A stretch of 35,172 nt of DNA from an uncultured Lachnospiraceae bacterium (GCA_902784165.1 CACZTL010000011.1:1-35172); one strand, 5' to 3'. Shown: positions 1-7,646, counted from the stretch's first letter. The notes: generated by a model from the letters alone, not told the origin. Numbers and translations: made by a program.

Positions 1-2225
1 CATGCATAAACCGGATCGTCCCAGTCATGAGCATTCTCGTCTATAGGAATCGTTTCCGTCCTCGTATGGGAAGGATCATGTTTGCACGTGTATGTCTTCT
101 CCCCTTCCTCGGTACAGGTAGGTTCCTTAGTCACCTTACCTTCATCCCAGTCATGGGCATCCTCGTCTATGGGAATCGTTTCCGTGTAAGAATGCGAAGC
201 ATCATTTGCACAGGTATAGGTCATTTCACCCTCTTCACTACAAGTAGGCTCCTTCGTCACCACCCCGCGCTTCCATGTGTGGTTATCTGGATCCTTAAGG
301 ATAGTTTCCGTCCTCGTATGGGAAGAATCATGTTTGCACGTGTATGTCTTCACTCCTTCCTCAGTACAGGTAGCTTCCTTAGTCACCTTGCCTTCATCCC
401 AGTCATGCCCTGTAGCCGGGATAGTTATATTTTCACGGCTCAGCTCCTCATTGCAAATGGTGCAATAAACAACCTCATCAAAAGAACCTGGCTTCTCGCA
501 AGTAGGTTCCACCCTGTTTTCCTCTAACCTTTCACTCTCTTTATGCCCGGTAGCCGGCGTCTTCAGAGCAACCCTCGTGTCCGTGTGCTCCTTGCCGTCT
601 ATGCTCTTATCAGCAGTGAGTGTAGCCGTAAATGTGGTGAAGCCCTCTTTCGTGCACTCCGGCTGAGTAACTTTCTTAGTCAGTGCAGCATCCTGATATT
701 TTTCGTGATATAAAACCCTTGAGCATACGAAATGACCGGCTGCCACCTCGTAGCCCTCGTCCTCCGAGCCGCTCCAGACCATCTCCTTGAAGGCGTAGTC
801 ATGATTCTCCTCTTCAACAACAGATATGTAAATGCCGCCTCCGGCTTCCACATCAAGATAATACCCGGTCTTATCCTCCTCTAAAGGAGTCGAGCCGTTA
901 TAAGGCACATATTTTTTGCATTCATCTCCTGTATCCGCAAGAGTGAACCTAAGCCTTTCACCCTGATGGGCAACAGAGTATCCGAATAAGTCAGTCTCAA
1001 GAGGCTCTCCGCCAGCGCGGGTTATCGTACAAAAATCCTCCTGCCCTTCCTTTAACTTAACGATATAATTTGTCTTTTCTGCAAATGTGCAGTCATCAAA
1101 CATCTCACCCCCGGCAGTTATCCTCCATACGGTAAGTTCTGTATTGTCCCTGACATCTGCATGATAAAGACCTGTAATGCCGTTTCTGGCTGCGTTTAAT
1201 GTGCCCGTGATAAGAATAGCCGATCGCTCGCTACCATCTGCCAGAAAAACACCATCCGATCCGGCAGAGGTAACATCGCCATATACCAGATATTTACCTG
1301 CCTGACCTGCTTGTATCCCGACACCTCTTGCGTAAATGTCACCATTTACATTTACCATAACGAAATCACCGTTGCCGCCGCTGCCGCCTCCGGCGTAAAT
1401 GCCGCAACCGTCTGTTGACTTCAGGCTTCCTGTTTCCGCTGCTGCTAAGCTTCCGCCGTAGGCACTTATATTCAGGGCATGATTCCCTGAACTTATATTT
1501 CCTGCTAAAACGGCAGTCATACTGTCATAAGATGCCCTAACGTTAAGACCGATTGCTTTTTCGGAGCTGACATCGCCGAGCTTTGCATTCATAAAACCGC
1601 CGTGTTCGGACGAAACTTTATTCCACCCCTTAGCGTTCACGTTTCCCGTGGTGATCGTCGCTCTTGCGTTCTCTCCCCATGCTACCGCATCTATTCCGAC
1701 ATCTGCAGATGTGACATCCTTTACCGTCACAGTCAGATCCCCATCGGATGCTGCGCTCGCCTGCAATCCGTAGTTGGAGCCGCCTAAATCACCCTCTACG
1801 GTATTTGTGATATTTCCTGCCGTCACCGAAACGCCTCCGGCGTTTGCACGTGTGTAAAGTCCCTTTACATACCCTCTGCCGCCGATCTCCACATCGCCTG
1901 TGTAAGCGTCTATGACACCCCTGCTTTTGGAGTAAAATGCGGCTCCCATGCCATAGCCCGTCGCCGTGGCTCTCACATCCCCCGCGTCTATCGTGGCTAC
2001 GTAGCCGTTTGCTGCATTTGCACCCAGTCCATAGCCATTTTCGGTTGTGATGCTTCTTCCGTCGCTAAGATCCGCATTCTCATTCTCCGCATGAACCTCC
2101 ACCTCAAACTCATTCCCGTCCACCTTAGCCTGAGCCGTAACCGGCAGCCCCAGGGACACAACAAGAGCCACCGCCGTCGTGGCTGCTCCGGCTCCGCGCC
2201 GCAGCCACTTTCTCTTTCCTGACAT
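1..2225 (-). CDS. Secreted cell-surface protein with HDW/Cys repeats (3' end outside window)
   Basis: An open frame with no stop runs from an ATG at 2225 (GGAGG 10 nt upstream) to the left edge, at least 741 codons. Residues 1-33 form a signal peptide: basic MSGKRKWLRR, a hydrophobic stretch, then an AQA cleavage site. Residues about 34-400 are rich in Gly, Asp, Asn, Ala and Val with repeated GDV/GNI turns, which suggests a beta-helix or similar stacked fold (inference). From about residue 500 there are tandem modules of about 40 residues, with VTKEPTC, TYTC, SHT and AHDWDEG elements plus a CTICNEELSRE variant. Such modules are common in clostridial surface proteins. No enzyme motif is visible and the cell-wall anchor, if any, lies outside the window. 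Its promoter faces a LytTR-type operator. Function unknown; likely adhesion or surface display. Confidence 0.85.
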   Translation of the reverse strand, partial: MSGKRKWLRRGAGAATTAVALVVSLGLPVTAQAKVDGNEFEVEVHAENENADLSDGRSITTENGYGLGANAANGYVATIDAGDVRATATGYGMGAAFYSKSRGVIDAYTGDVEIGGRGYVKGLYTRANAGGVSVTAGNITNTVEGDLGGSNYGLQASAASDGDLTVTVKDVTSADVGIDAVAWGENARATITTGNVNAKGWNKVSSEHGGFMNAKLGDVSSEKAIGLNVRASYDSMTAVLAGNISSGNHALNISAYGGSLAAAETGSLKSTDGCGIYAGGGSGGNGDFVMVNVNGDIYARGVGIQAGQAGKYLVYGDVTSAGSDGVFLADGSERSAILITGTLNAARNGITGLYHADVRDNTELTVWRITAGGEMFDDCTFAEKTNYIVKLKEGQEDFCTITRAGGEPLETDLFGYSVAHQGERLRFTLADTGDECKKYVPYNGSTPLEEDKTGYYLDVEAGGGIYISVVEEENHDYAFKEMVWSGSEDEGYEVAAGHFVCSRVLYHEKYQDAALTKKVTQPECTKEGFTTFTATLTADKSIDGKEHTDTRVALKTPATGHKESERLEENRVEPTCEKPGSFDEVVYCTICNEELSRENITIPATGHDWDEGKVTKEATCTEEGVKTYTCKHDSSHTRTETILKDPDNHTWKRGVVTKEPTCSEEGEMTYTCANDASHSYTETIPIDEDAHDWDEGKVTKEPTCTEEGEKTYTCKHDPSHTRTETIPIDENAHDWDDPVYA

Positions 2226-2448
2226 AGATCATACACCTCCTGTTTTCTATCGGATTTTATTCCGAAATAATAATCTGTTCTGACGCTGCCAACGTTTTTT
2301 AGGTTACTAACCAGTACTAACACAAATAACGTTGTTCGGTCAGAATACATTTGCACCCATATAATACCCTTCCGGTGCCATGAGCGCTTGGTCAGACCTA
2401 CGTGCATCTTATCAAAACACACATATCAGGCGCCCTGCCCACACTGTG

Positions 2449-2477
2449 ATTTTACTCCCTGTATATGCTCACAACAA
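2449..2477 (-). promoter_or_regulatory. Promoter of the surface protein gene
   Basis: On the minus strand TTGTTG (2477-2472), a 17-bp spacer and TAAAAT (2454-2449). Transcription from here would give a leader of about 215 nt before the ATG at 2225. The -35 lies 12 bp from a pair of direct repeats, as in the opposite promoter. Confidence 0.55.
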
Positions 2478-2489
2478 TAGATTTGGAAC

Positions 2490-2518
2490 AGGCGGTATAT
2501 ATTCGGTCGCAAGCGGTA
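2490..2518 (-). promoter_or_regulatory. Putative LytTR-type operator, minus-facing pair
   Basis: Two direct repeats read TACCGCTT (2518-2511) and TACCGCCT (2497-2490) on the minus strand, exactly 21 bp apart. LytTR regulators typically bind two direct repeats spaced about two helical turns just upstream of a -35 box. The downstream edge is 12 bp from the TTGTTG -35. Binding is inferred, not shown. Confidence 0.55.
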
Positions 2519-2577
2519 AATGTGATATCAGCAAGGGACGAAACACCTTTTGACCCTTGTATCATTTGATAGTATCC

Positions 2578-2607
2578 TACCGCTTAATCCTTATTTCTGA
2601 CCGCTTA
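2578..2607 (+). promoter_or_regulatory. Putative LytTR-type operator, plus-facing pair
   Basis: ACCGCTTA occurs at 2579-2586 and again at 2600-2607, a 21-bp period, ending 11 bp before the TTGAGA -35 at 2619. It is the mirror image of the pair at 2490-2518. The adjacent LytTR gene makes autoregulation likely. Confidence 0.6.
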
Positions 2608-2618
2608 CGCCAGGGTTA

Positions 2619-2647
2619 TTGAGAGGGGTTTTTTCGACGTATATAAT
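2619..2647 (+). promoter_or_regulatory. Promoter of the small membrane protein/LytTR/DUF3021 operon
   Basis: TTGAGA (2619-2624), a 17-bp spacer and a perfect TATAAT (2642-2647). It lies about 60 bp upstream of the first start codon at 2710 and directly follows the direct repeats. Confidence 0.7.
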
Positions 2648-2709
2648 GTGGGTAGAAACAGTACCCATTGACCTAAATAATTTACAAAAAGTATGGGAGG
2701 TATTATACT

Positions 2710-2868
2710 ATGAACACTAAAATCTTAATACCGATAATAAGTATGGCTTCCGTAGCCGTGATGATCATATGGGGGCAGTTAAGCTCCTATCAGTACAGCT
2801 GGATAGCCGTTATGATAGGCGGTATAGTTGTTGCCGCCCTTGCGATAATCAATAAAAACAAAAGATGA
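2710..2868 (+). CDS. Small two-helix membrane protein
   Basis: This 52-residue protein starts at ATG 2710 after a clear GGAGG. The sequence is almost wholly hydrophobic: one helix at about residues 4-21 and a second at about 30-47, then a basic NKNKR tail. It resembles no enzyme family I can name. It is the first gene after a strong promoter and lies 38 bp upstream of the LytTR regulator, so it is very likely co-transcribed with the LytTR and DUF3021 genes. A role as a third, membrane-bound part of that regulatory module is possible but unproven. It falls below the usual length cut-off of gene callers. Confidence 0.65.
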   Translation: MNTKILIPIISMASVAVMIIWGQLSSYQYSWIAVMIGGIVVAALAIINKNKR

Positions 2869-2906
2869 GAGACTAAAATAATCAGGAAAGGATTCGGTTT
2901 TTACAA

Positions 2907-3365
2907 ATGAAAAAAGTAAATGTGGAATTCAGACCGGATCCGAAGCGTCCGGACATAGGCGTGACATTTACAGCATCAGAAAAGGATGATGAGGTGGACG
3001 CGCTTATGAAGAGGGTCAGTGATCCCCTCGATGATACTCTTACGGTTTTTGACAGCAGAAATACGGCAACTCTTTTGTCAGAGGAGGATATAATCAGCAT
3101 ATCCTCCGACAATAAAAAGCTTAAGATAATCGCTGAAAACGGCGAATACGAATTAAAAAAGCCCCTTCGTGATATGGAGAAGCAGCTTCATCCTGTTGCA
3201 TTTTTAAAAATTTCACGCTATGAAATCATAAATCTCGGAAAGGTGTCGAAGTTTGATTTTTCCGTAACCGGCACCTTTCGTATAGTTATGAAAAACGGTA
3301 TGGTTACATGGGCGTCAAGAAGACTTATACCTGAAATAAAGAAAAGACTGCAGGGAAAGGAGTGA
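2907..3365 (+). CDS. LytTR-domain DNA-binding regulator
   Basis: A 152-residue protein with a divergent N-terminal part (1-50) and a LytTR DNA-binding domain at about 55-150. The diagnostic LytTR pattern is present: KISRYEIINLGKV, followed by a strand-rich stretch, KNGMVTWASRRLIPEIKKRL. There is no response-regulator receiver domain. Stand-alone LytTR proteins encoded next to a membrane protein form the so-called LytTR regulatory systems, in which the membrane partner restrains the regulator. The stop overlaps the next gene's start region. The likely target is the pair of mirrored repeat sites at 2490-2607, controlling its own operon and the divergent surface protein. Family assignment is firm; targets are inferred. 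Confidence 0.85.
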   Translation: MKKVNVEFRPDPKRPDIGVTFTASEKDDEVDALMKRVSDPLDDTLTVFDSRNTATLLSEEDIISISSDNKKLKIIAENGEYELKKPLRDMEKQLHPVAFLKISRYEIINLGKVSKFDFSVTGTFRIVMKNGMVTWASRRLIPEIKKRLQGKE

Positions 3366-3370
3366 TGAAA

Positions 3371-3817
3371 ATGATAGCGAATACAATAAAACGGGCTGTC
3401 ATGGGATATGTGCTGGGAATGGCTGTAGGCGTGGTCATAACCCTGATAACAGGATATGCGGGTACGGGAACTGCGGTGTATTTTGCGCCGGAGCTTAAAG
3501 AGGCCATGGGGAGTGAACTGGGGGCGCTTACTGCACAGGTGCTGCTCTCCGGACTTTTTGGAGCCATCTGCTTTGCCTGCATGGGTTTCCATGAGATGGA
3601 AAGGCTTGGACTTTTGGGATCCTGCCTGCTGCATTACGCCAGCATCATGGCTTCCTTCTTCCCTATCGCAATATTCCTGCACTGGTTTGAACTTGATCCC
3701 CTTTCCATAGGGATAATGGTAACTGTTATGACGGCGGGATATTTTATCATATGGGTGATCATGTACTTAAGGTACAAAGCTGAGGTGCGCAAGCTAAATG
3801 AACTGCTGGCAGCATAA
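3371..3817 (+). CDS. DUF3021 family membrane protein
   Basis: This hydrophobic protein of about 148 residues has four predicted membrane helices, around residues 8-28, 55-76, 84-108 and 116-140, and a basic C-terminal tail (LRYKAEVRKLNELLAA). Size, topology and position directly after a LytTR gene match the DUF3021 family. ATG 3371 was chosen because it is 8 nt from GGAG (3359-3362); an in-frame GTG at 3362 and ATG at 3365 are too close to that site. The gene overlaps or abuts the LytTR stop, so the two are translationally coupled. In related systems the membrane partner antagonises the LytTR regulator; this is inferred here. Confidence 0.8.
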   Translation: MIANTIKRAVMGYVLGMAVGVVITLITGYAGTGTAVYFAPELKEAMGSELGALTAQVLLSGLFGAICFACMGFHEMERLGLLGSCLLHYASIMASFFPIAIFLHWFELDPLSIGIMVTVMTAGYFIIWVIMYLRYKAEVRKLNELLAA

Positions 3818-3848
3818 AAAAAGCTGACTGTGTAAAGTCAGCTTTTTT
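3818..3848 (+). terminator. Rho-independent terminator after the DUF3021 gene
   Basis: AAGCTGACT and AGTCAGCTT form a stem around the loop GTGTAA, followed by seven T. It directly follows the DUF3021 stop codon and ends the LytTR operon. Confidence 0.9.
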
Positions 3849-3940
3849 TGTACCGCTTATTTTCAGTTAGAACGCTCGCCAGGATCCCCTTTTTTATCCT
3901 TTTGACAAACACCTACAGATCGTTCATTTCCTCATCTTTA

Positions 3941-5050
3941 TCAAACACAACGCTTTTCCTTATATTTCTTTTTCAGAAACTTATATAGTCTCGCCAGAAA
4001 AAACGAATCGATCAATAGTATAGCCGAATAGATATATATCGCCGGATAACCGGGAGCCATCCCATTCAGTTCACAACAGAAGAAATATGTAGCGCCCAGT
4101 ATCACCCATTAAATGCAATAAATTGACGTAATATTCCTGCTCAACTCGAAGAAAAACTTGAGTTTGGATGCGTCGGCTTTCTTCAGCAAAAAGTAAAAAA
4201 CAGACAGCAGCGCAAAGTCAATGGCAAGCAGCCCGGCCGCCTCCATAAGGCTGCAGATATAATATTCGCCTGCTTTTGTTAAAAAATACATCCCGAAAAC
4301 GCTGCTTCCCGAAATATAGAACAATGCCGTCACACCTGAAACTATCAGTATTCTTTTATATAATAGATCCTTATCTTCTGTTTCCTGAATGATTTTACCA
4401 AACAACAAACCCGCGGCAACAAAAATATACCAGCTTAAAAAGCAGAAAGTAAAATGCCCTTGCTGTGTAGGCATGAAAATACCAAGTATCATGTTGATCA
4501 CATAATTATCTGTGTCTGCAAATGCGATCATCGTTCCGATCACGGACAGGATCATTCCGATAAAGAGAATGTGTATTTCCTTTAACTTCAGCTTCTTAAA
4601 AATACCGGTGACTATGAAAGCTAATCCCACAAAATGAAAAATATCCGGAAAAAGGAAATCTTGGATGGTTATGTTTGAAATACCGGAACCGCTGATGATA
4701 TCATAGATTAAATAGAATATGCCTGCCCGGGCAATATTGAGCACATAGGCAAGGATGAGTAATATAATGCCTCTTCGGATCTGATCTGCGGGAGTATTTT
4801 TCCTTGAGTATGCCATCCCCACGCCCATAGCAAACATAAATCCGTGTGCAACCACAATATATGCGCCGAAAATGTCGTCTCCAAGTATATACAAAAACTC
4901 ATTCTCATATCCCGGATGAGTCGGCGCAAAAGATGTAACACTATGGCAGATCACCATACAGATGATAGCAAGCCCTTTCAAAAGATCTAAGTTTAACTGT
5001 CTCTCATTCTGCCTGACCAATATCCTGCTGATACCTCTTCCATAACTCAA
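3941..5050 (-). pseudogene. Membrane acyltransferase (acyltransferase 3 / YeiB-like), interrupted
   Basis: The frame encodes a polytopic membrane protein with the family's opening LNLDLLKGLAIICMVICHS and about ten helices. Reading stops at TAA 4111-4109 after SRNITSIYCI. The same frame then continues for 55 codons (WVILGATYFF, another membrane helix, and a basic KKKYKEKRCV tail) to TGA at 3941. Family members usually read through this point, so the stop looks like a recent nonsense change of a CAA or CAT codon. The 5' end is also poor: the longest frame starts with TTG 5050 and has no ribosome binding site, while the nearest ATG lies in another frame and soon stops. The family moves acyl groups onto extracytoplasmic sugars. 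Probably inactive, though a truncated product cannot be ruled out. Confidence 0.65.
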
Positions 5051-5258
5051 ATTTTAAGAATCTTTGCGATAAAAAGCTTCCTCTTACACGTAAACAGTAT
5101 ATAACGTTTCTTCAGGGTTGTGTAGTCCCCGCTGCTGCAAAGAACCGTGCTGTTATTATTTAGTTAGGTTATTTTAAACGCTCAGCCAATAGTAACGAAC
5201 GTATCTCTTTTACAAACACATCTTACTTATGTAGAATGCCAAACAGACAGACAGGATT

Positions 5259-5558
5259 TCATCTTATCTCCCGCGTTTCAAAAATCAGCTCTGCCTCTGT
5301 CGCGCTTTCTGCAAATGCTGCTATATCGTCCATCATGCTGTCAGCCATAACTGTATCAGGTACAATAAATGCAACGCTTACCTCAAGGATCTGATGCACA
5401 TCCTGCTCACCCGTCTCTGCAACCGAGGCATGATACTTGTTTTGCAGCTTAGCTATAAGGCTCTTTATGATCATCCTTTTTTCTTTCAGGCTATGCACCC
5501 ATGACGCCCGAAAACGAAATGTCATGACTGCAAGCTTTATATTTACATCCTTTTTCAT
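5259..5558 (-). CDS. DUF503 family protein (YlxP-like)
   Basis: A 99-residue protein with the DUF503 signature SLKEKRMIIKSLIAKLQNKY near residues 23-42, then SVAETGEQDVHQ and a C-terminal helix. Bacillus YlxP belongs to this family and is encoded near ribosome maturation genes there; its biochemical role is not established. Here it stands alone downstream of thioredoxin, separated from it by a terminator. The family normally begins with a short strand (MIVGVLTIEL-like), and the local MTFRFRASWVHSLKEKR fits this. The start ATG 5558 has a GAGG about 10 nt upstream. Confidence 0.8.
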   Translation of the reverse strand: MKKDVNIKLAVMTFRFRASWVHSLKEKRMIIKSLIAKLQNKYHASVAETGEQDVHQILEVSVAFIVPDTVMADSMMDDIAAFAESATEAELIFETREIR

Positions 5559-5601
5559 ATTCAGTTTACCTCACACTGTCTTTCATGACACACTCTGACA
5601 C

Positions 5602-5648
5602 AAAAAACTCCCGAAATTAATATGCAACCACATCATTTCAGGAGTTTC
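5602..5648 (-). terminator. Terminator after the thioredoxin gene
   Basis: On the minus strand AAACTCCTGAAAT pairs with ATTTCGGGAGTTT across a 17-nt loop and is followed by a T run. One mismatch in the stem. Confidence 0.75.
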
Positions 5649-5705
5649 TATATTTGTCATTATTGTTATTTTGTATATGCCATAATTCACCCGGGCTAAC
5701 AGCTT

Positions 5706-6011
5706 TTAAGCAAGCATCGCAACCACTTCATCTCTGGACTTCCTGCCCACCGATGTGCTTACTACCTCTCCGTTCTTAAATACCATAAGTGTCGGAATGC
5801 TCTTCACTCCGTGTTCTACTGCGATGTCCCTGTACTCATCCACATCAAGCATACCGATCCTGTCGGGAGCTTCCGCTGCTTCGATCTTCTCTAAGATCGG
5901 AGTCATGAACTTGCATGACTCACACCATGTAGCAAAAAAATCTACCATAACGGGTACGTCTGACTGTATAAAGTCATTGAAATTATCTTTTGTTATCTTT
6001 TTTATAGCCAT
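5706..6011 (-). CDS. Thioredoxin-fold protein with WCESC active site
   Basis: A 101-residue single-domain thioredoxin. The redox pair is C30 and C33 in FFATWCESCKFMTPIL, and the cis-proline loop SIPT is at 71-74. Classical thioredoxins have WCGPC; here Gly-Pro is replaced by Glu-Ser, which should change the redox potential and partner choice (inference from known effects of CXXC dipeptides). ATG 6011 follows AGGAGG; a longer frame to 6071 begins within a palindromic repeat and is not believed. It lies downstream of the Cys-repeat peptide gene on the same strand, with a terminator and a repeat between them. Function as a general disulfide reductase or as a dedicated partner remains open. Confidence 0.9.
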   Translation of the reverse strand: MAIKKITKDNFNDFIQSDVPVMVDFFATWCESCKFMTPILEKIEAAEAPDRIGMLDVDEYRDIAVEHGVKSIPTLMVFKNGEVVSTSVGRKSRDEVVAMLA

Positions 6012-6040
6012 ATAAAACCTCCTGTTATTTTGCTTAGTTA

Positions 6041-6074
6041 TGTGTGTCAATGGGGACGGTTCTACTGACACACT
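6041..6074. repeat. Short TGTGTCA repeat with GGGGACGGTTCTAC core
   Basis: TGTGTCA and TGACACA ends flank the core TGGGGACGGTTCTAC. This single-unit form of the window's repeat family lies in the leader of the thioredoxin gene. Confidence 0.8.
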
Positions 6075-6092
6075 GATACTTCTTTAGTTTTT

Positions 6093-6139
6093 AAAAGGAT
6101 ACCCCGGATTTTCGCAATTACGAAATCCGAGATATCCTT
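6093..6139 (-). terminator. Terminator after the Cys-repeat peptide gene
   Basis: Minus-strand AAGGATATCTCGGATTTCG and a matching GCGAAAATCCGGGGTATCC form a long stem with small internal mismatches around a 5-nt loop, ending in TTTT. It separates the peptide gene from thioredoxin. Confidence 0.8.
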
Positions 6140-6170
6140 CCAATCGCACTAATACCCTGTTTTCCGATGA

Positions 6171-6401
6171 TCAGATATCACAGGAATTAAATCCGGGCTT
6201 GCAGTCCTTCTCACCTGTGGACTCTTTCTCAGGTGTTGAATTAGTAGGCTCTCCGTCTATGGAGCAGCTGTTGAATCCAGGCTTGCAAACAGCCTCGCCG
6301 TCTGCAGGCACTTCCTCGACCTTCTTTTCTACCTTCTTACCAGTATCTCCACTGATATCACATGAGTTAAATCCCGGCTTGCAATCTTTTTCATCTGCCA
6401 T
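6171..6401 (-). CDS. Small acidic protein with three CKPGFNSC repeats
   Basis: This 76-residue protein has three near-identical blocks, CKPGFNSCDI (7-16), CKPGFNSCSI (39-48) and CKPGFNSCDI at the very C-terminus (67-76). Cysteines 7/14, 39/46 and 67/74 are all spaced C-X6-C. The linkers are charged and rich in Glu, Lys and Gly. There is no signal peptide or membrane helix. The start ATG is preceded by TAGGAGG, and a strong promoter and terminator make it a single-gene unit, so it is probably well expressed. I do not recognise the family. It could be a metal- or redox-active peptide, a multi-core precursor of a modified peptide, or a substrate for the nearby atypical thioredoxin. No modifying enzyme is adjacent. 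Confidence 0.75.
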   Translation of the reverse strand: MADEKDCKPGFNSCDISGDTGKKVEKKVEEVPADGEAVCKPGFNSCSIDGEPTNSTPEKESTGEKDCKPGFNSCDI

Positions 6402-6451
6402 AATTACATACCTCCTATAATCAAATACATTGTTATTATTATTTCATACTA

Positions 6452-6480
6452 ATTATATAATATGAACTAAAATAAATCAA
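6452..6480 (-). promoter_or_regulatory. Promoter of the Cys-repeat peptide gene
   Basis: Minus-strand TTGATT (6480-6475), a 17-bp spacer and perfect TATAAT (6457-6452), about 50 bp upstream of the ATG. Confidence 0.75.
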
Positions 6481-6541
6481 TGTTAATTTATAAAAACCCT
6501 CCGTAGTAAATCCCCTTTGGTTACTATTTAGTGATAACTGT

Positions 6542-6578
6542 AGTGTGTCAAACGGGGACTGTCCCCGTTTGACACACT
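6542..6578. repeat. Perfect 37-bp palindrome of the TGTGTCAAA family
   Basis: Two 18-bp arms, AGTGTGTCAAACGGGGAC and its exact complement, surround a single T. This is the short form of the repeat, lying between the divergent peptide and AraC promoters. Confidence 0.9.
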
Positions 6579-6583
6579 AACTA

Positions 6584-6612
6584 TTGCTCTTGCTACTCTC
6601 TGATAGTATAAT
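6584..6612 (+). promoter_or_regulatory. Promoter of the AraC-family gene
   Basis: TTGCTC (6584-6589), 17-bp spacer and perfect TATAAT (6607-6612), 93 bp upstream of ATG 6705. Confidence 0.6.
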
Positions 6613-6704
6613 ATTACATAATTCAGAATAAATATAGTACTTTATTGCACAAAATTAGGATTATTTTCCATACATTTGCAAATATTACAAAAAGGGTGAT
6701 ATTT

Positions 6705-7553
6705 ATGTTTACCGAAACCTTCCATTTTAACAACGGAGATGTGCCGGTATTTACCTGCCATGAGTGCTTGGACGAGCATATCGCGCACAGCGAGATGACA
6801 CATTTGCATAACGATATCGAGATCGTGTCGGTGCTTAAGGGCAATATCAACTGTCAGACCGGTGATGAGCATTTCAATCTGAAAAAGGGTGACATCTGCT
6901 TTATCAACAGAAATCAGCTTCATTCTCTGCACGAAACGGGCGGGGAGAGCAGTCATCGTGTACTTATCATAGGGAGCGAGCTTTTGAAAAAAACACCTTC
7001 GGTGTATGAAAAATACATCAAGGTGTTTCTGGATGATTTGAGTTTTTCGCATGTGCGCTTCGAGGGGTGCGAGAGTCATGCCGCTGAGATAAATAAAATA
7101 ATAAATGAAATGGAACGGCTGAAAGACGAAGCGGCTCCCGCGTATGAGCTGGAGGTGCTCTCTCTTATTTACAGGCTTATCTGGCATCTGTACCAGGCTT
7201 ATACCTCAGGTCCCGCTTCAAAGCCTGTTGATGAAAAGATGCTCATACAGGAGCAAATGACAGAGTTTATATATGAACATTTCAGCGAGCCGATAACTCT
7301 TGACGATATCGCAAACTCCGGCAAAATCAGCCGAAGCCAGTGCTCTAAGCTGTTCAAGCATTTTACGGAAATGTCTCCGATAAGCTTTCTAAATCATCAC
7401 AGACTTGAGCTGAGCAGGGATATGCTCAGGAGTACGAATAAAAGCATATCGGAAATCGCATTTGAATGCGGATTTTCCGACCAGAGCTATTACAACAGGA
7501 TGTTTAAGCAGGCATATGCGTGTACACCGCTTGAATATAGGAAGGGGGCGTGA
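6705..7553 (+). CDS. AraC-family transcriptional regulator
   Basis: A 282-residue protein with an N-terminal cupin-like sensor at about 15-95 (HLHNDIEIVSVLKGNINC, then KKGDICFINRNQLHSLHE) and a C-terminal AraC double helix-turn-helix at about 183-282. The second recognition region reads ISEIAFECGFSDQSYYNRMFKQ, close to the family signature, ending PLEYRKGA. Cupin-type AraC proteins usually sense small molecules such as sugars. ATG 6705 follows AAAAGGGTG; the longer frame from 6645 lacks a site. It is divergent from the Cys-repeat peptide gene, which is one plausible target, although no operator could be identified. The ligand is unknown. Confidence 0.9.
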   Translation: MFTETFHFNNGDVPVFTCHECLDEHIAHSEMTHLHNDIEIVSVLKGNINCQTGDEHFNLKKGDICFINRNQLHSLHETGGESSHRVLIIGSELLKKTPSVYEKYIKVFLDDLSFSHVRFEGCESHAAEINKIINEMERLKDEAAPAYELEVLSLIYRLIWHLYQAYTSGPASKPVDEKMLIQEQMTEFIYEHFSEPITLDDIANSGKISRSQCSKLFKHFTEMSPISFLNHHRLELSRDMLRSTNKSISEIAFECGFSDQSYYNRMFKQAYACTPLEYRKGA

Positions 7554-7574
7554 TTTAGGTGCGGTATTCAATGT

Positions 7575-7646
7575 AAGTGTGTCAGATGGGGACAGTCCCT
7601 TTGTGTCAAGACTGACACAAAGGGACTGTCCCCATCTGACACACTT
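7575..7646. repeat. 72-bp palindrome, long form
   Basis: Two 34-bp arms beginning AAGTGTGTCAGATGGGGAC with inner AGTCCCTTTGTGTCA are perfect complements around AGAC. It ends on the first base of the thiH stop codon and probably acts as the operon's terminator or RNA-stabilising hairpin. Confidence 0.92.

Noticed and set aside
1997-2422. Open frame of 141 codons on the minus strand
   Set aside because: It runs out of frame through the signal-peptide region of the surface protein, which has the better start and composition.
3851-3880. A further LytTR-like site (TACCGCTTA at 3851)
   Set aside because: No second copy lies 21 bp away and there is no promoter next to it; probably chance.
4109-4111. 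Selenocysteine or programmed readthrough at the acyltransferase stop
   Set aside because: The codon is TAA, not TGA, and no recoding hairpin is evident; a nonsense change is simpler.
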